Source: Misgurnus anguillicaudatus (taxonomy: Eukaryota > Chordata > Actinopteri > Cypriniformes > Cobitidae). Taken from it: 64,000 nt of DNA. Shown here piece by piece: positions 46,946-58,465 of the stretch. The notes beneath the pieces were generated by a model. The model saw only the letters and a program-made list of their open reading frames with translations. It was not told the origin of the DNA and did no database searches. The stretch lies in contig NC_073339.2 of the NCBI RefSeq assembly GCF_027580225.2, forward strand, positions 44,472,501 through 44,536,500, read 5' to 3'. Within the stretch, counting starts at the first letter, position 1; every line of letters starts with the position of its first letter. The position numbers were made by a program, and so were the translations under genes.

Positions 46946-49340
46946 GGGGTGTCCGCAGCATAGTGAAGTGTACACACCAAATGTGAATTAAACTATTTGC
47001 GAGAGTAGATTACATACAAACTTAATGCAAAAATGCGAATAGACTGGAACTTCCGCAGGCAATGCGAATGACGCGAGTAGTGTGGGTAATGCAAATGATG
47101 CAAATTGGGTAGCACGATTGCCGCAAAAACACACACTATTCGCCTCAAATGCGTCTTTGCACAAGTTCAAAATATTTAACTCATGCTAACAATTCGCATG
47201 ACACGAAGTTAAATCCCGCAAATAATCTAGAGTGAGGAATGTGATGCATTTGTGTTTGGTGTGTACGCCGCATAATGGGGGATACACACCAAACACAAAT
47301 TTAACGATTCGCGAGAGTAAATTACATACAAAGTTAATGCAAAGATGCGAATAGTGCTGGCAATGCGAATGACTCAAATTGGGTATCACGATTGTCGCAA
47401 AATACGTGATGTTTGCATCAAATGCGTCTTTGCACAAGTAGAAAATATTCAACATAAGCTAACAATTCACATGACACAAAGTTAACTCCCACGAATAATC
47501 TAGAGTAAGGAACCTGATGCTTCACATCTGGTGTGTATGCAGCATTATGGGGCATACACAACAAAAGCAAATTTAATGATTTGTGAGAGTAGATTACATA
47601 TAAACTTAATGCAAAGACATGAATAGACACGAACTCGCCCAGGCAATGCTAATGATGCAAATTGGGTGGCGCGATTGCCGCAAAAACACGCACTATTATC
47701 CTCAATTGAGTCTTTGCACAAGTTGAAAATATTCAACTCAAGCTAACAATTCACATAACACAAAGTTAAATCCTGCAAATAAACAAGTACGAGGAACATG
47801 ATCAAAAGGGCATTCCTTTAAAAAACATTTATGTTGGTTTCCAGGTGTGTTTGGTGTGTACGCAGCAAAATTGGGCATACACACCAAACGCGAATTTAAC
47901 GATTTGCGAAAGTATATTACATACAAAGTTAATGCAAAGACAAAAATAGCGCTGGCAATGCGAATGATGAGAATTGGGTGTTGCTTTTGCAGCGAAAACA
48001 CGTGCTATTCGCCTCAAATGCGTCTTCGCACAAGTTGAAAATATTCACCTCAAGCTAACAATTCGCATGACACAAAGTTAAATCCCGCAAATAATCTAGA
48101 GCGAGGAACGCGATGCCTTGCGTTTGGTGTGTATGCAGCATAATTGGGCATACACACCAAATGGGAATTTAATGATTTGTGCGAGTAGATTTCATACAAA
48201 GGCAATGCAAAGACGAGAATAGCGTGGGCAATGCGAATGATGAGAATCGGGTGTTGCTTTTGCAGCGAAAACACGTGCTATTCTCCTCAAATGCGTCTTC
48301 GGACAAGTTGAAAATATTCAACTCAAGCTAACAATTCGCATGACATGAAGTTAAATCCCACAAATAATCTAGAGCGATGAACGCGATGCCTTGCATTTGG
48401 TATGAACGCAGGATAATTGGGCATACACACCAAACGCAAATTTAACGATTTGCGAAAGTAGATTACATACAAAGTTAATGCAAAGACGAGAATAGCGCAG
48501 GCAATGCTAATGATGCAATTTGGGTGTTGCTTTTGCCACAAAAACACGTGCTATTCTCCTCAAATACGTCTTCGCACAAGTTGAAAATATTCAACTCAAG
48601 CTAACAATTCGCATGACACTAAGTTAAATCCTGCAAATAAACTAGAACGAGAAACGCGATGCTTTGCATTTGGTATGTACGCAGGATAATTGGGCATACA
48701 CACCAAACGCAAATTTAACGATTTGCGAAAGTAGATCACATACAAAGTTAATGCAAAGACGAGAATAGCGCAGGCAATGCTAATGATGCAATTTGGGTGT
48801 TGCTTTTGCCACAAAAACACGTGCTATTCTCCTCAAATGCGTCTTCGCACAAGTTGAAAAGATTCAACTCAAGCTAACAATTCGCATGACACAAAGTTAA
48901 ATCCTGCAAATAAACTAGAACGAGAAACGCGATGCTTTGCATTTGGTATGTACGCAGGATAATTGGGCATACACACCAAACGCAAATTTAACGATTTGCG
49001 AAAGTAGATCACATACAAAGTTAATGCAAAGACGAGAATAGCGCAGGCAATGCTAATGATGCAATTTGGGTGTTGCTTTTGCCACAAAAACACGTGCTAT
49101 TCTCCTCAAATGCGTCTTCGCACAAGTTGAAAAGATTCAACTCAAGCTAACAATTCGCATGACACGAAGTTAAATCCTGCAAATAATCTAGAGCAATGAA
49201 CGCAATGCTTTGCATTTGGTGTGTATGCTGCATAATGGAGCGTACACACCAAACGCGAATACAATGATTTGAGAGTAGATTACATGCAAAGTTCATGCAA
49301 AGACGCGATGCTGCGAGTTTGCTGTGTATGTAGCATAAAA
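46946..49340. repeat. 273-bp tandem array of a TIR element, nine units
   Basis: The anchor TACATACAAA (or a one-base variant) occurs at 47011, 47323, 47595, 47918, 48191, 48464, 48737, 49010 and 49281. The central steps are exactly 273. Each unit junction has GCGTTTGGTGTGTATGC facing GCATACACACCAAACGC-type sequence, so each unit is a TIR element joined head to tail with a short spacer. Units contain CAAATGCGTCTTCGCACAAG and GAATTTAACGATTTGCG. Because 273 is a multiple of 3, the same 74-codon minus-strand frame recurs in each central unit. Confidence 0.95.
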
Positions 49341-49494
49341 ATGACCAAACACACCCATAACCAGGAAAAGGATTACATTGTGGTACTAATATCAGCATCA
49401 ACAAGCAAACAATATAATTTCATTTTGGCTTCTTTGGCTGTTATAAAAACAAGATATCAAGGATGAATCCAGCAAAAGGTAAAACTAATCACTG
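49341..49494. other. Short non-coding spacer
   Basis: No feature recognised. Confidence 0.4.
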
Positions 49495-49605
49495 CATTTT
49501 GGGTTAAAACAACCAAACATAGGTGAAATTACAAAAAACATGTTGGGTACATCACTTTTTGACCCAATGCTGGATTATAAAATAACCCAGGATTTTATAG
49601 AGTGT
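49495..49605. repeat. TTGGGTTAAAACAACC-type repeat
   Basis: ATTTTGGGTTAAAACAACC, ATGTTGGGTACATCACTTTT, TTGACCCAATGCTGG and AAATAACCCAGGATTTTATAG are modules of the AACCCAACGTTGGGTT family also at 20881 and 36755. Confidence 0.6.
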
Positions 49606-50439
49606 ATAATTTTAAATTTTATAGTTCTTAAAACATTAAAGTTCCTTAATTTTTTTTTAAATCATAAATTCTCCCAATTATTATTCAACAATTCTCCATC
49701 ACAATTCTGAGTTATTACTATATAACATCTTCACCTAACCCCTTAGCTTTAGCTCAAAAATGAATGACAGACCAAAACACCTCTTATCTGCTAAAGATTT
49801 ATCTCTTTAATACCCTGCACAGTCCATGAGTGGGGTGGACTGCGAATCACATTGATTTTGTCTCTTTTAAAATCCCATGACAAAATCAAAAGCTTCGACT
49901 TGAAAGTCCTGCTCACGTGTTCAATGTGTTCTTGTGAAAGACCACCATGACTTTAAGAGGAGACCCTCAGCTTTGAAGATACCCAAGGTGGCCCTGGTTT
50001 TGTCCTTTCTGAGGTTACAAAAGTGGCACCTCACAGTCTTTATAATGCAAAGCGAGTATAATGGTCTGTATGAAATTGAAAATGATCGACTGAATATCTT
50101 TGGATTAGGTGGAGATAAGGTCAGTCTGAATTTGAAAACTGGATAGTGTAGAAATCGCTGTTCAAACAAACATGATCCTTGAATGACTGTGACACATTTG
50201 ATCTGACCTCAAATAAATTTTATGGTTTATATTTTAACACACAATAGCTTCTGTCTACCACAAATAAAATTTAAGACATTAAAGCTTCAATCTTTAACAT
50301 GTAAGGTTAAAAATAGGCCTAAAAAATACATTTATTGAGCAAGCATATAAGAAAAAAGTGTTGGAAACTTTCTCCGATTCGCGATGGTGGCAAGTTGAGC
50401 TGGGAATTTGACTTAATCCTACGTAGAGATAAGTAAGAC
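49606..50439. other. Non-coding, nothing recognised
   Basis: No array or TIR pair. Overlapping frames of 70 and 82 codons lie on opposite strands of the same stretch (49921-50169) without a domain. Confidence 0.4.
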
Positions 50440-50640
50440 CAATGCTATCTCATGGCAATTCGTACGTATTTTACGAGGTGGCTAATTCAAATTAATTTGT
50501 ATGACCACATTCGTACATTTTTGTACAATTTGCTTTGGCCCCTGTGATGTTGGGTTTAGGGGTGGGGTTTTTTTATTGTTTTTTTATGATAATCAAATGT
50601 TTTTGTATAATTCACTTCATACGAATTCGTAAAATACCAG
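50440..50640. mobile_element. MITE with ATTCGTACG / GAATTCGTAAAAT ends
   Basis: CAATTCGTACGTATTTTACG at 50457-50476 faces CATACGAATTCGTAAAATAC at 50618-50637. The TGTTGGGTTTAGGGGTGGGG core and AATTTGTATGACCAC are typical of this family, which resembles the fold-back at 38474-38950. Confidence 0.65.
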
Positions 50641-51039
50641 TCCCTACAGAAAAACGTGATTATGCGATCGCATAATTCAATGCATAATCAGCCAAAGTCC
50701 ACATATTTATTCGGGGGAAGCATTTTTTAAATACGCCGCACCTTCTTCGCATAAATTTGCAGATTTCTGCTCGCAAAATATACGGGCTTGCATGATTTCA
50801 TAATCCCCGCATTTTTGTAACAAAAAGTCATATATATCTTAGCAGAAAGTTGAAAAATGTTGCATTTATTTCACACATGCGCAGCCATGTCCCCTGTTGT
50901 CATATGAATGTAAGGAAGAGACGTAATTACGGGACGTGAACATCAATGAAAAGCTGCAAAGGTGCAAACAGTTTTTGCAAGTTCACGCAAATTTGGCATT
51001 TTCCCGCAATTTCATTGCATAAAATTGCATAAATATCCT
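50641..51039. other. Non-coding leading into a repeat array
   Basis: GATTATGCGATCGCATAAT at 50661 is a perfect 18-bp palindrome core. 50940-51020 has CAGTTTTTGCAAGTTCACGC and TTTGGCATTTTCCCGC in front of the array. No gene. Confidence 0.4.
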
Positions 51040-52435
51040 GAATATTCCATCACATTTTTTAAGAAAACGTGCCACAAGATCAAGGATTTTTGCCCACAAC
51101 AATCACAAAAAAACTGGAAGGACTTTTTCTGGAAGAACTGAAATATGTACAAATTTTCGTGAGATCAGGTGTGGTTTCCCAAAAGCATCGTTAGCTAACT
51201 ATAGTCGTTGTTACCATTTGAACCCTATTGGTACAGTTACGCAGTTACGGGAAACGCACCCCAGGCTGGTTCGACAGTAACATGTAATTTTACGTTTAGA
51301 ACAGAGATGGCGATAGAGAGGCAAACGTTACGATTTTAATTTAAAATGACAACCTTTTTTTAATTCACTCAGGCTTTACATCGCTGACCATTGTTGTATA
51401 TCAAAACTGCTTTGATGGACTTCATTATTTTGTCATTTAATTTTGAAAAAATAAATCTTCTGTGAATCATTCATGCTGGTGTGAAACAACAATTCTACGG
51501 TGTTCATCGCATAAAAGTGCATAAATATTCCACATATTTCATAAGAAAATGTGCCACAAGATCAAGGATTTTTGCCCGCAACAATCACAAAAAAACTCTG
51601 CCTTTTTCTGGAAGGACTGAAATACGTAAAAACTTTCGTGAGATCAGTGGTGCGTTTCCCAAAAGCATCGTTAGCTAACTATAGTCGTTGTTACCATTTG
51701 AACCCTATTGGTACAGTTAGGACAGACCTTGCGACCATACTTGCTTTCGGGAAACGTACCCCAGGCTGGTTTGACAGTAACATGTAATTTTACGTTTCGA
51801 ACAGAGATGGCGATAGAGAGGCAAACGTTACGATTTTAATTTAAAATGACAACATTTTCTAATTCACTCAGGCTTTACATCGCTGACCATTGTTGTATAT
51901 CAAAACTGCTTTGATGGACTTCATTATTTTGTCATTTAATTTTGAAAAAATAAATCTTCTGTGAATCATTCATGCTGGTGTGAAACAACAATTCTACGGT
52001 GTTCATCGCATAAAAGTGCATAAATATTCCACATATTTCATTAAATTTTTTAAGAAAATGTGCCACAAGATCAAGGATTTTTGCCCGCAATAATCACAAA
52101 AAAACTCCGCCTTTTTCTGGAAGGACTGAAATACGTAAAAACTTTCGTGAGATCAGTGGTGCGTTTCCCAAAAGCATCGTTAGCTAACTATAGTCGTTGT
52201 TACCATTTGAACCCTATTGGTACAGTTATGACAGACCTTGCGACCATACTTGCTTTCGGGAAACGTACCCCAGGCTGGTTCGACAGTAACATATAATTTT
52301 ACGTTTCGAACAGAGATGGCGATAGAGAGGCAAACGTTATGATTTTTATTTAAAATGCCAACATTTTCTAATTCACTCAGGCTTTACATCGCTGACCATT
52401 GTTGTGTATCAAAACTGCTTTTTTCTTCTGTGAAT
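51040..52435. repeat. About 500-bp tandem repeat, three units, carrying a GTGCGTTTCCC MITE
   Basis: CATCGTTAGCTAACTATAGT occurs at 51186, 51666 and 52175 (steps 480 and 509). GCCACAAGATCAAGGATTTT is at 51070, 51551 and 52062. Units two and three are nearly identical. Each contains GTGCGTTTCCCAAAAGCATC facing CTTTCGGGAAACGTACCCC, the ends of a common fish MITE, plus GAGATGGCGATAGAGAGGCA. The 78-codon frames at 51551 and 52060 are repeat copies. Confidence 0.9.
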
Positions 52436-52599
52436 TATGCTTGTGTGAAACAACGATGCTACATTGTTGCTACCTAGCCAGACAAGTTTATGATCTTTCC
52501 AAGTCCAAGTTTAAGATTTTTCGACCCTGCTTCAAATCTAAATTCTGCCATGATGCTTTAAACATAAAGCTTGAATCAGTTGATTCAATAGCCTGAATC
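52436..52599. other. Short non-coding spacer
   Basis: No feature recognised. Confidence 0.35.
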
Positions 52600-53080
52600 A
52601 CTAGCTAGTAACTCCACGTTTTATCCATGCCTGATTTGATCCGCCTTTCAGCAGCAAGAGTAAACCCAAGCAATTTCTTCCCCATAATGGTCACCATATG
52701 CCTAACAAGCCGAAATCTCTTTGGTGTGTTAGCCTGTGGTTAAAGCTCGGCCCTGACCCTGGTTTTGTGCATACAAGTGGTTAAATAACCCTAATAAGGG
52801 GACAAGGCTCCACAAATGGGCATCTCAACACAATGAAGGCCACAGAGCTCACCAGTTCGCATGCAAATGACCCAATGTTACTGCTGCCAGCATACTAACA
52901 CAATAAAATGATTATGAGGGAAGATAAAAACGCAGACAGACTTTGCCCGGGAGCTCAGCATAAGCGGCGAACTTAATCGTCACCATCCAGATCATTTTCC
53001 CCAAGAAGGGACATACTTCTTCCTTTATATTTTTGCCTTCATTTTATCATAGCCTTAGGAACAGATGAAATCTCACAATG
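52600..53080. promoter_or_regulatory. Candidate conserved non-coding regulatory block
   Basis: Dense complex sequence with a perfect octamer ATGCAAAT at about 52861, CCATATGCC (E-box) at 52696, CACAATAAAATGATTATGAG near 52900 and CAAATGGGCATC near 52814. No repeat likeness, and no open frame above 60 codons. Suggestive of an enhancer only. Confidence 0.3.
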
Positions 53081-53996
53081 AACGATCGCTTGCGTTTTTT
53101 ACAAACGTAAACCTGAATCCGTGTGCAATTAGATTATGATAGCCTAGTGTATGATAAATTATGCTACTTACTGTATATAGACAACAGAAAGCTAGAACGT
53201 GAAAGTGTAAGGAGCGAGTTTTACCGAGGGAGTTCTTCAGCACTAAGCTATTCTGATAACAAAAGACCTGCCACGTCGCAAGCTAAAAGCAAAATAGAGA
53301 CATGATTGTAGCTTATGTCCTATTTATCTATCGAAATTTCCTAACATCAAGTACATTACACCATCTCTGACATTTTTATATCCACCGCATGCAGAAAAAA
53401 ATAACATCTGTCCCCTGTGTAAACAAGCTTACTAAGGTAAGAGATTACCTAATGCGGTACCGGCATCTCTTGGCCATCAGGGGGCACCATCAGACTCCAG
53501 GCCACAGCATTAAGCTGCTTTATGATATTGTGTAATGTTTTGGGCTGTAAATGTGTGTATGTGTGTGGCGTGCATGCGGTGTGTGTGTTTTCAAGATAGA
53601 AAGAAAATGATTGTGAAAATGACCGTGTTTATTTTCAGAGGAAAGGGTTCTTACGGTGCATGAAAAGAGTGAATGGCCGCAGACATGCAGGAAAGACTGA
53701 TCAATATCTAATCAGACAGTGTGGAGGAAGAGATGTTTGAGTGCCGCAGACGCTCGCAACTCCACAGCCATTACAAGATGAGACTGAGATGCTATGAGGA
53801 GAATAAGGGAGGTATTAGGATTGAGGGGTTTTGCATCTGAACTCCTCAGTCAAATGTTATATATTTGTATATACACTATACTGTAAATATTGTCTTAAGC
53901 TGCAGATTTTAATCATAATTACTTTACCTCTTTTTTGAATTTTGTACAACTGTAGAATGCCTAAGCTTCACATCATTAATTTCAATGCAAAACTGT
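53081..53996. other. Non-coding, nothing recognised
   Basis: Contains a GTGTGTATGTGTGTGG purine/pyrimidine alternation at 53550-53590. Otherwise unremarkable. Confidence 0.4.
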
Positions 53997-56390
53997 CACT
54001 GACATAAATAAATTGTCAAAAATGGTCCCAAGCATTCACTGGCAAAATATATTTATATATTTGGTACCACTATGTATATTTGAGGTACTAAAATACACTC
54101 TTTGGTATCAATATGAACCTCTAAGGTACTTATATGAACTCTCTGGTACTAATATAAACCTCTGAGGTACTAATAATATGAACACTTTGGTACCAATATG
54201 TACCTATGAGGTGCTAACATATGAACTCTAAGGTACTAATATGTACTCTCTGGTACTAATACATGTATAAACATCTGGGATACTAACATGAACTCTTTGG
54301 TACCAATATGTACCTCTAAGGTACTAATATGAACTCTTTGGTACCAATATGTACCTGTGAGGTGCTAATATGTGAACTCTTTGGTACCAATATGAACTTG
54401 TGAGATACTAATATGAACTCTTTAGTACCAATATGAACCTCTTAGGTATTAGTATGAACTCTTTGATACCAATATAAACCTCTGAGGAACTAATATGAAC
54501 TTTTTGGTACCAATATGAACCTCTGAGGTACTAATATGAACTCTTTGGTACCCAAATTAACCTCTGAGGTACTAATATGAACTCTTTGTACCAATATGAA
54601 CCTCTGAGGTATATAAATGAACTCTTTGGTACCCATATGAACCTCTGAGGTACTAATATGAACTCTTTGGTACCAATATGAACTTGTGAGGTACTAATAT
54701 GAACTCTTTGGTACCAATATGAACTTGTGAGGTACTAATATGAACTCTTTGGTACCAATATGAACCTCTGAGGTACTAATATGAACTCTTTGGTACCAAT
54801 ATGAACTTGTGAGGTACTAATATTAACTCTTTGGTACCAATATGAACCTCTGAGGTACTAATATGAACTCTTTGGTACCAATATGAACTTGTGGGGTACT
54901 AATGAACTCTTTGGTACCAATATTAACATCTGAGGTACTAATATGAACTCTTTGGTACCCAAATTAACATCTGAGTTATTAATATGAACTCTTTGGTACC
55001 AATATTAACCTCTGAGGTACTATAATGAACTCTTTGGTACCAATATGAACTTGAGAGGTACTAATATGAACTCTTTGGTACTAATATGAACCTCTTAGGT
55101 ATTACTATGAACTCTTTGATACCAATATAAACCTCTGAGGAACTAATATGAACTCTTTGGTACCAATATGAACCTTTTAGGTACTAATATGAACTCTTTG
55201 GTACCAATATGAACCTTTGAGGTACTAATATGAACTCTTTGGTACCCAAATTAACCTCTGAGGTATTAATATGAACTCTTTGGTACCAATATGAACCTCT
55301 GAGGTACTAATATGAACTCTTTGGTACCAATATGAACTTGTGAGGTACTAATATGAACTCTTTGGTACCAATATGAACCTCTGAGGTACTAATATGAACT
55401 CTTTAGTACCAATATGAACCTCTGAGGTACTAATATGAACTCTTTGGTACCAATATGAACTTGTGAGATACTAATATGAACTCTTTAGTACCAATATGAA
55501 CCTCTTAGGTATTAGTATGAACTCTTTGATACCAATATAAACCTCTGAGGTACTAATATGAACTCTTTGGTACCAATATGAACTTGTGAGGTACTAATAT
55601 GAACTCTCTGGTACCAATATGAACCTCTGAGATACTAATATGAACTCTCTGGTACCAATATGTACCTCTGAGGTACTAATATGAACTTTTGGTACCAATG
55701 TGAACCTCTGAGGAACTAATATGAACTCTTTGGTACCAATATGAACTTGTGAGGTACTAATATGAACTCTTTGGTACCAATATGAACCTCTGAGGTACTA
55801 ATATGAGCTCTTTGGTACCAATATGAACCTCTGAGGTACTAATATGAGCTCTTTGGTACCCAAATGAACCTCTGAGGTATTAATATAAACTCTTTGGTAC
55901 CAATGTGAACCTCTGAGATACTAATATGAACTTTTTAGTACCAATATGAACCTCTGAGGTACTAATATGAACCCTTTGGTACCGCTATGTACCTCAGAAG
56001 TACTAATATGAACTCTTTGGTATCAATATGAACCTCTGAGGTACTAATATGAACTCTTTAGTTCCCAAATGAACCTCTGAGGTATTAATATCAACTCTTT
56101 GGTACTGATATGAACTTTTGAGGTACTAATATGAACTCTTCGGTAGCATTATCAGCCTATCGGGTACTAATATGAACTCTTCGGTAGCATTATGTGCCTC
56201 TGGGGTACTAATATGAACTCTTCGGTATCAATATATTTACCTCTGAGGTACAAATGTGAACTCTTTGGTACCAATATATACCCTTGAGGTATTAATATGA
56301 CCTCTTCAGGTGCAAATATGTACTTTTTGAAAGAGTACCACTATCTCCCCAGTGACAGCTTTGGACCATTTTTAACCATTTTCCACAGTG
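53997..56390. mobile_element. TIR element whose core expanded into a 41-bp satellite
   Basis: Left end CACTGACATAAATAAATTG, AAAAATGGTCCCAAGC and TTCACTGGC. Right end, reversed, CACTGTGGAAAATGG, TTAAAAATGGTCCAAAGC and TGTCACTGGGG. The same terminus occurs at 21084. The core between about 54045 and 56325 is a minisatellite (listed separately). Confidence 0.75.
54045..56325. repeat. 41-bp satellite, about 55 units, two 20/21-bp half units
   Basis: Consensus halves GGTACTAATATGAACTCTTT and GGTACCAATATGAACCTCTGA (second is 21 nt). About 2.28 kb of near-perfect tandem copies, with variants such as CTTGTGAGG, CCCAAATTAACC and GAGCTC. The right edge decays (TTCGGTAGCATTAT from 56140), while the centre is most uniform. 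The GGTACC half carries a KpnI hexamer in most units. Confidence 0.97.
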
Positions 56391-56639
56391 TACTGCGCAT
56401 ATGTAAACTTTGAACTTGTTATAATGCGTATAGTATATTATGTCGTATATTAATTATACACAGTGCAATAAGTGGTTTCCAGGATGATTTTTATGTGGTT
56501 TAGCCCAATTCATCAGAACCCCAACCATCATTTTGTGCGTAGTAGTTAAAGTAATGGTAGTAACCAGGGCTAATAACCTATGCTCAGAAATGGTCTATAT
56601 CTAACACATTAGCCTCTCTTATGATCCACCTTATTTAAG
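56391..56639. other. Non-coding, nothing recognised
   Basis: Complex sequence without repeats or frames. Confidence 0.35.
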
Positions 56640-56955
56640 AGCAGCACTTACCATGACGATCATAGACCAACATTAGTGGACCACTTCACTATCACAAAAC
56701 GCTGACCCAGTTCCCATTCAAACGGCACGTGTGAAGTCGAGCAAGCTTGATTTCCATGTCGGATAGGTGAGGAGATAATGCAGAAACTGCGGATAGTGTC
56801 TGTCTCTAGCGAGTACAGGACTTCAAAAGGTACCCGAGCGTTTGTTCCTTAGTCGTCTGATTCTATCACCAGACAAGATGCATTACAAAGTTTCTCTCTG
56901 TGTGGCTGGCGGCTGCTTTTTCTCACTTGATTGCCTTTTTAGTTCATATTTTACA
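56640..56955. promoter_or_regulatory. Candidate non-coding regulatory block
   Basis: Non-repetitive sequence (ACCATGACGATCATAGACC, CCATTCAAACGGCACGTG, AGTTTCTCTCTGTGTGGCTG) between two repeat-rich regions. No open frame. Weak evidence based on complexity. Confidence 0.2.
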
Positions 56956-57317
56956 ACCAGTGCAAGAGTTACTTTGATTTAAATTAATCTATTTTGTTAA
57001 TTGGTGCGTACTGAAGGCCTGCTGTCATGGTCCTTGCACAAACACAGAACGTAAAAATGTGCAGTTGGTACCTTAAAGAAATAGTTTGACCTCAAATGAC
57101 TTTTAGGTTTTTTCTTTCTTGGCGCTACCCAGTGAGGTGAGATTATTCAGGATGAAATAGTTTCTTTCACTTTAAAAATGCAGCACATTTAGAAGTTGGC
57201 ATAAAAATGTGACCTTTGTAGATTACATAAGTTAGAAAATGTTTCAGCACATGGATATTGGAGACGATTAAAGGAACTAACTTGTAATAATTATTCATAT
57301 TACGGTATATCAATATC
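56956..57317. other. Non-coding, nothing recognised
   Basis: AT-rich sequence with no defined element. Confidence 0.35.
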
Positions 57318-57389
57318 TTAAAGGGACATTACACTTTTTTTGAATAATATCCACATTTACCAGCTCCCCTAGAGTTAAACATTTGAATC

Positions 57390-58465
57390 TGTAAGGTTTT
57401 GGTATGTGTTCTGGTTGTGTTCTGTGTATTTTTGTTATTAGGACTTTTATTTTGACACTCTGTCCTGTTTTGATATTCATCATGCCATGTCACACTTCAC
57501 ACTTCCTATCTGTTTGTATAAAGCCACTTCCTGTACACCATCTCATCGCTGATTAGTGATGGGAGAAATTAAGCTTTTCGAAGCTTCGAATCAATTGAAC
57601 CAATTGCTTCGAAAATTGATTCAGTTTTTCGAAGCAGTTCGAAACACCACACACGCTGGCGACCACTGCTGGTCAAAATAATGTAAAAGCAGAAATGTCC
57701 AAACATTTGACACTTTTTTTAACAAAATAATAGCATTATTTGTATAAAAATATGTTAAAAAAATTATTTAACTTAATTAAGACATAGTTAAAAGTCTATT
57801 ATGTGTTTTTAGTTTTATTTAGGGCAAACAAATCATTAAAACTAACTACCCTTTTAATTATGCGCATTTTTGTCATTAAATCTGTCTATAAACAAAAAGT
57901 AGACAAAATGGCAGTGTTATTAGTCAGAAGGATAAATGTTTCATGAACTTTCATAATAAAACTGACCCGAGTTCACCTAAACATATTAGACAGTGGTCAT
58001 GTGATCAACTCCCCCTAGTGGTGAACCATCGGATTTTCGAAACGTTTCGAAACAGTTATGACGTAATGAAGCCTAGTTTGCTAAAATCACGTGACTTGGG
58101 CCAGTTTGAAACAAGCTCCGAACCACTGATTCGAAACAAAAGATTCGTAAATGTTTCGAAGCCTCATGAAGCAGTGCTTCGAAAACGACCATCACTATCA
58201 CTGATTAATACACATCGTATGTTAGCCTGTACCTGTTGCCTGTCTTTATCTGTTTCTGCATCTGCCTGTGTTTTGACCATTGCCTGTATTTGGATTTTGA
58301 TTCTACTCTGCCTGCCCTGACCTTATGCCTGTTTATTGGATTACGTTTTGTGGATTTACCCTATTGGATTTGTTTGCTGGCCCTTTTGGGATTTATTACA
58401 ATAAACCACCTTTTTTTCACATGGATTCATTTCTCCCTCGCTTTCTTTAAAGCAACCCCGTTACA
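57390..58465 (+). mobile_element. Solo LTR with GAATC 5-bp target duplication
   Basis: Starts TGTAAGGTTTTGG and ends CCCCGTTACA, so it has TG...CA ends with TGTAA/TTACA inverted tips. GAATC lies on both sides (57385-57389, 58466-58470). Within it, a TATA-like GTATAAAGCC (57513) and AATAAA (58400-58405) are in promoter-to-polyA order. No gag/pol or second LTR is nearby, so it is a solo LTR left by recombination. Without the insert at 57554-58197 it is about 425 bp. The retroelement superfamily cannot be told from the LTR alone. Confidence 0.85.
57554..58197. mobile_element. hAT-like element nested in the solo LTR
   Basis: TAGTGATGGGAG at the left and CGACCATCACTA at the right form the TIR. 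The flanks TCGCTGAT (57546-57553) and TCACTGAT (58198-58205) differ at one base, a CpG-type G to A change. Both sides are rich in TTCGAAGC/GCTTCGAA modules. 644 bp, no transposase; the 125-codon frame starting at 57943 spans element and LTR and is not a gene. Confidence 0.8.

Noticed and set aside
46946..49340. CRISPR-like regular array
   Set aside because: Whole units, not just short repeats, are similar and no variable spacers exist. The context is vertebrate. It is a satellite.
54045..56325. Possible centromeric or telomeric satellite
   Set aside because: The 41-bp unit sits inside matching TIR ends, covers only 2.3 kb and contains no TTAGGG. A locally expanded minisatellite fits better.
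57943..58320. 125-codon plus-strand frame with a hydrophobic C-terminal part
   Set aside because: It crosses from a hAT-like element into an LTR at the boundary 58197/58198, so it is a chance fusion of repeat sequences.
57390..58465. Endogenous retrovirus
   Set aside because: Only one LTR with a 5-bp duplication is present and there is no gag, pol or env coding sequence within the window. Called a solo LTR of unknown superfamily.
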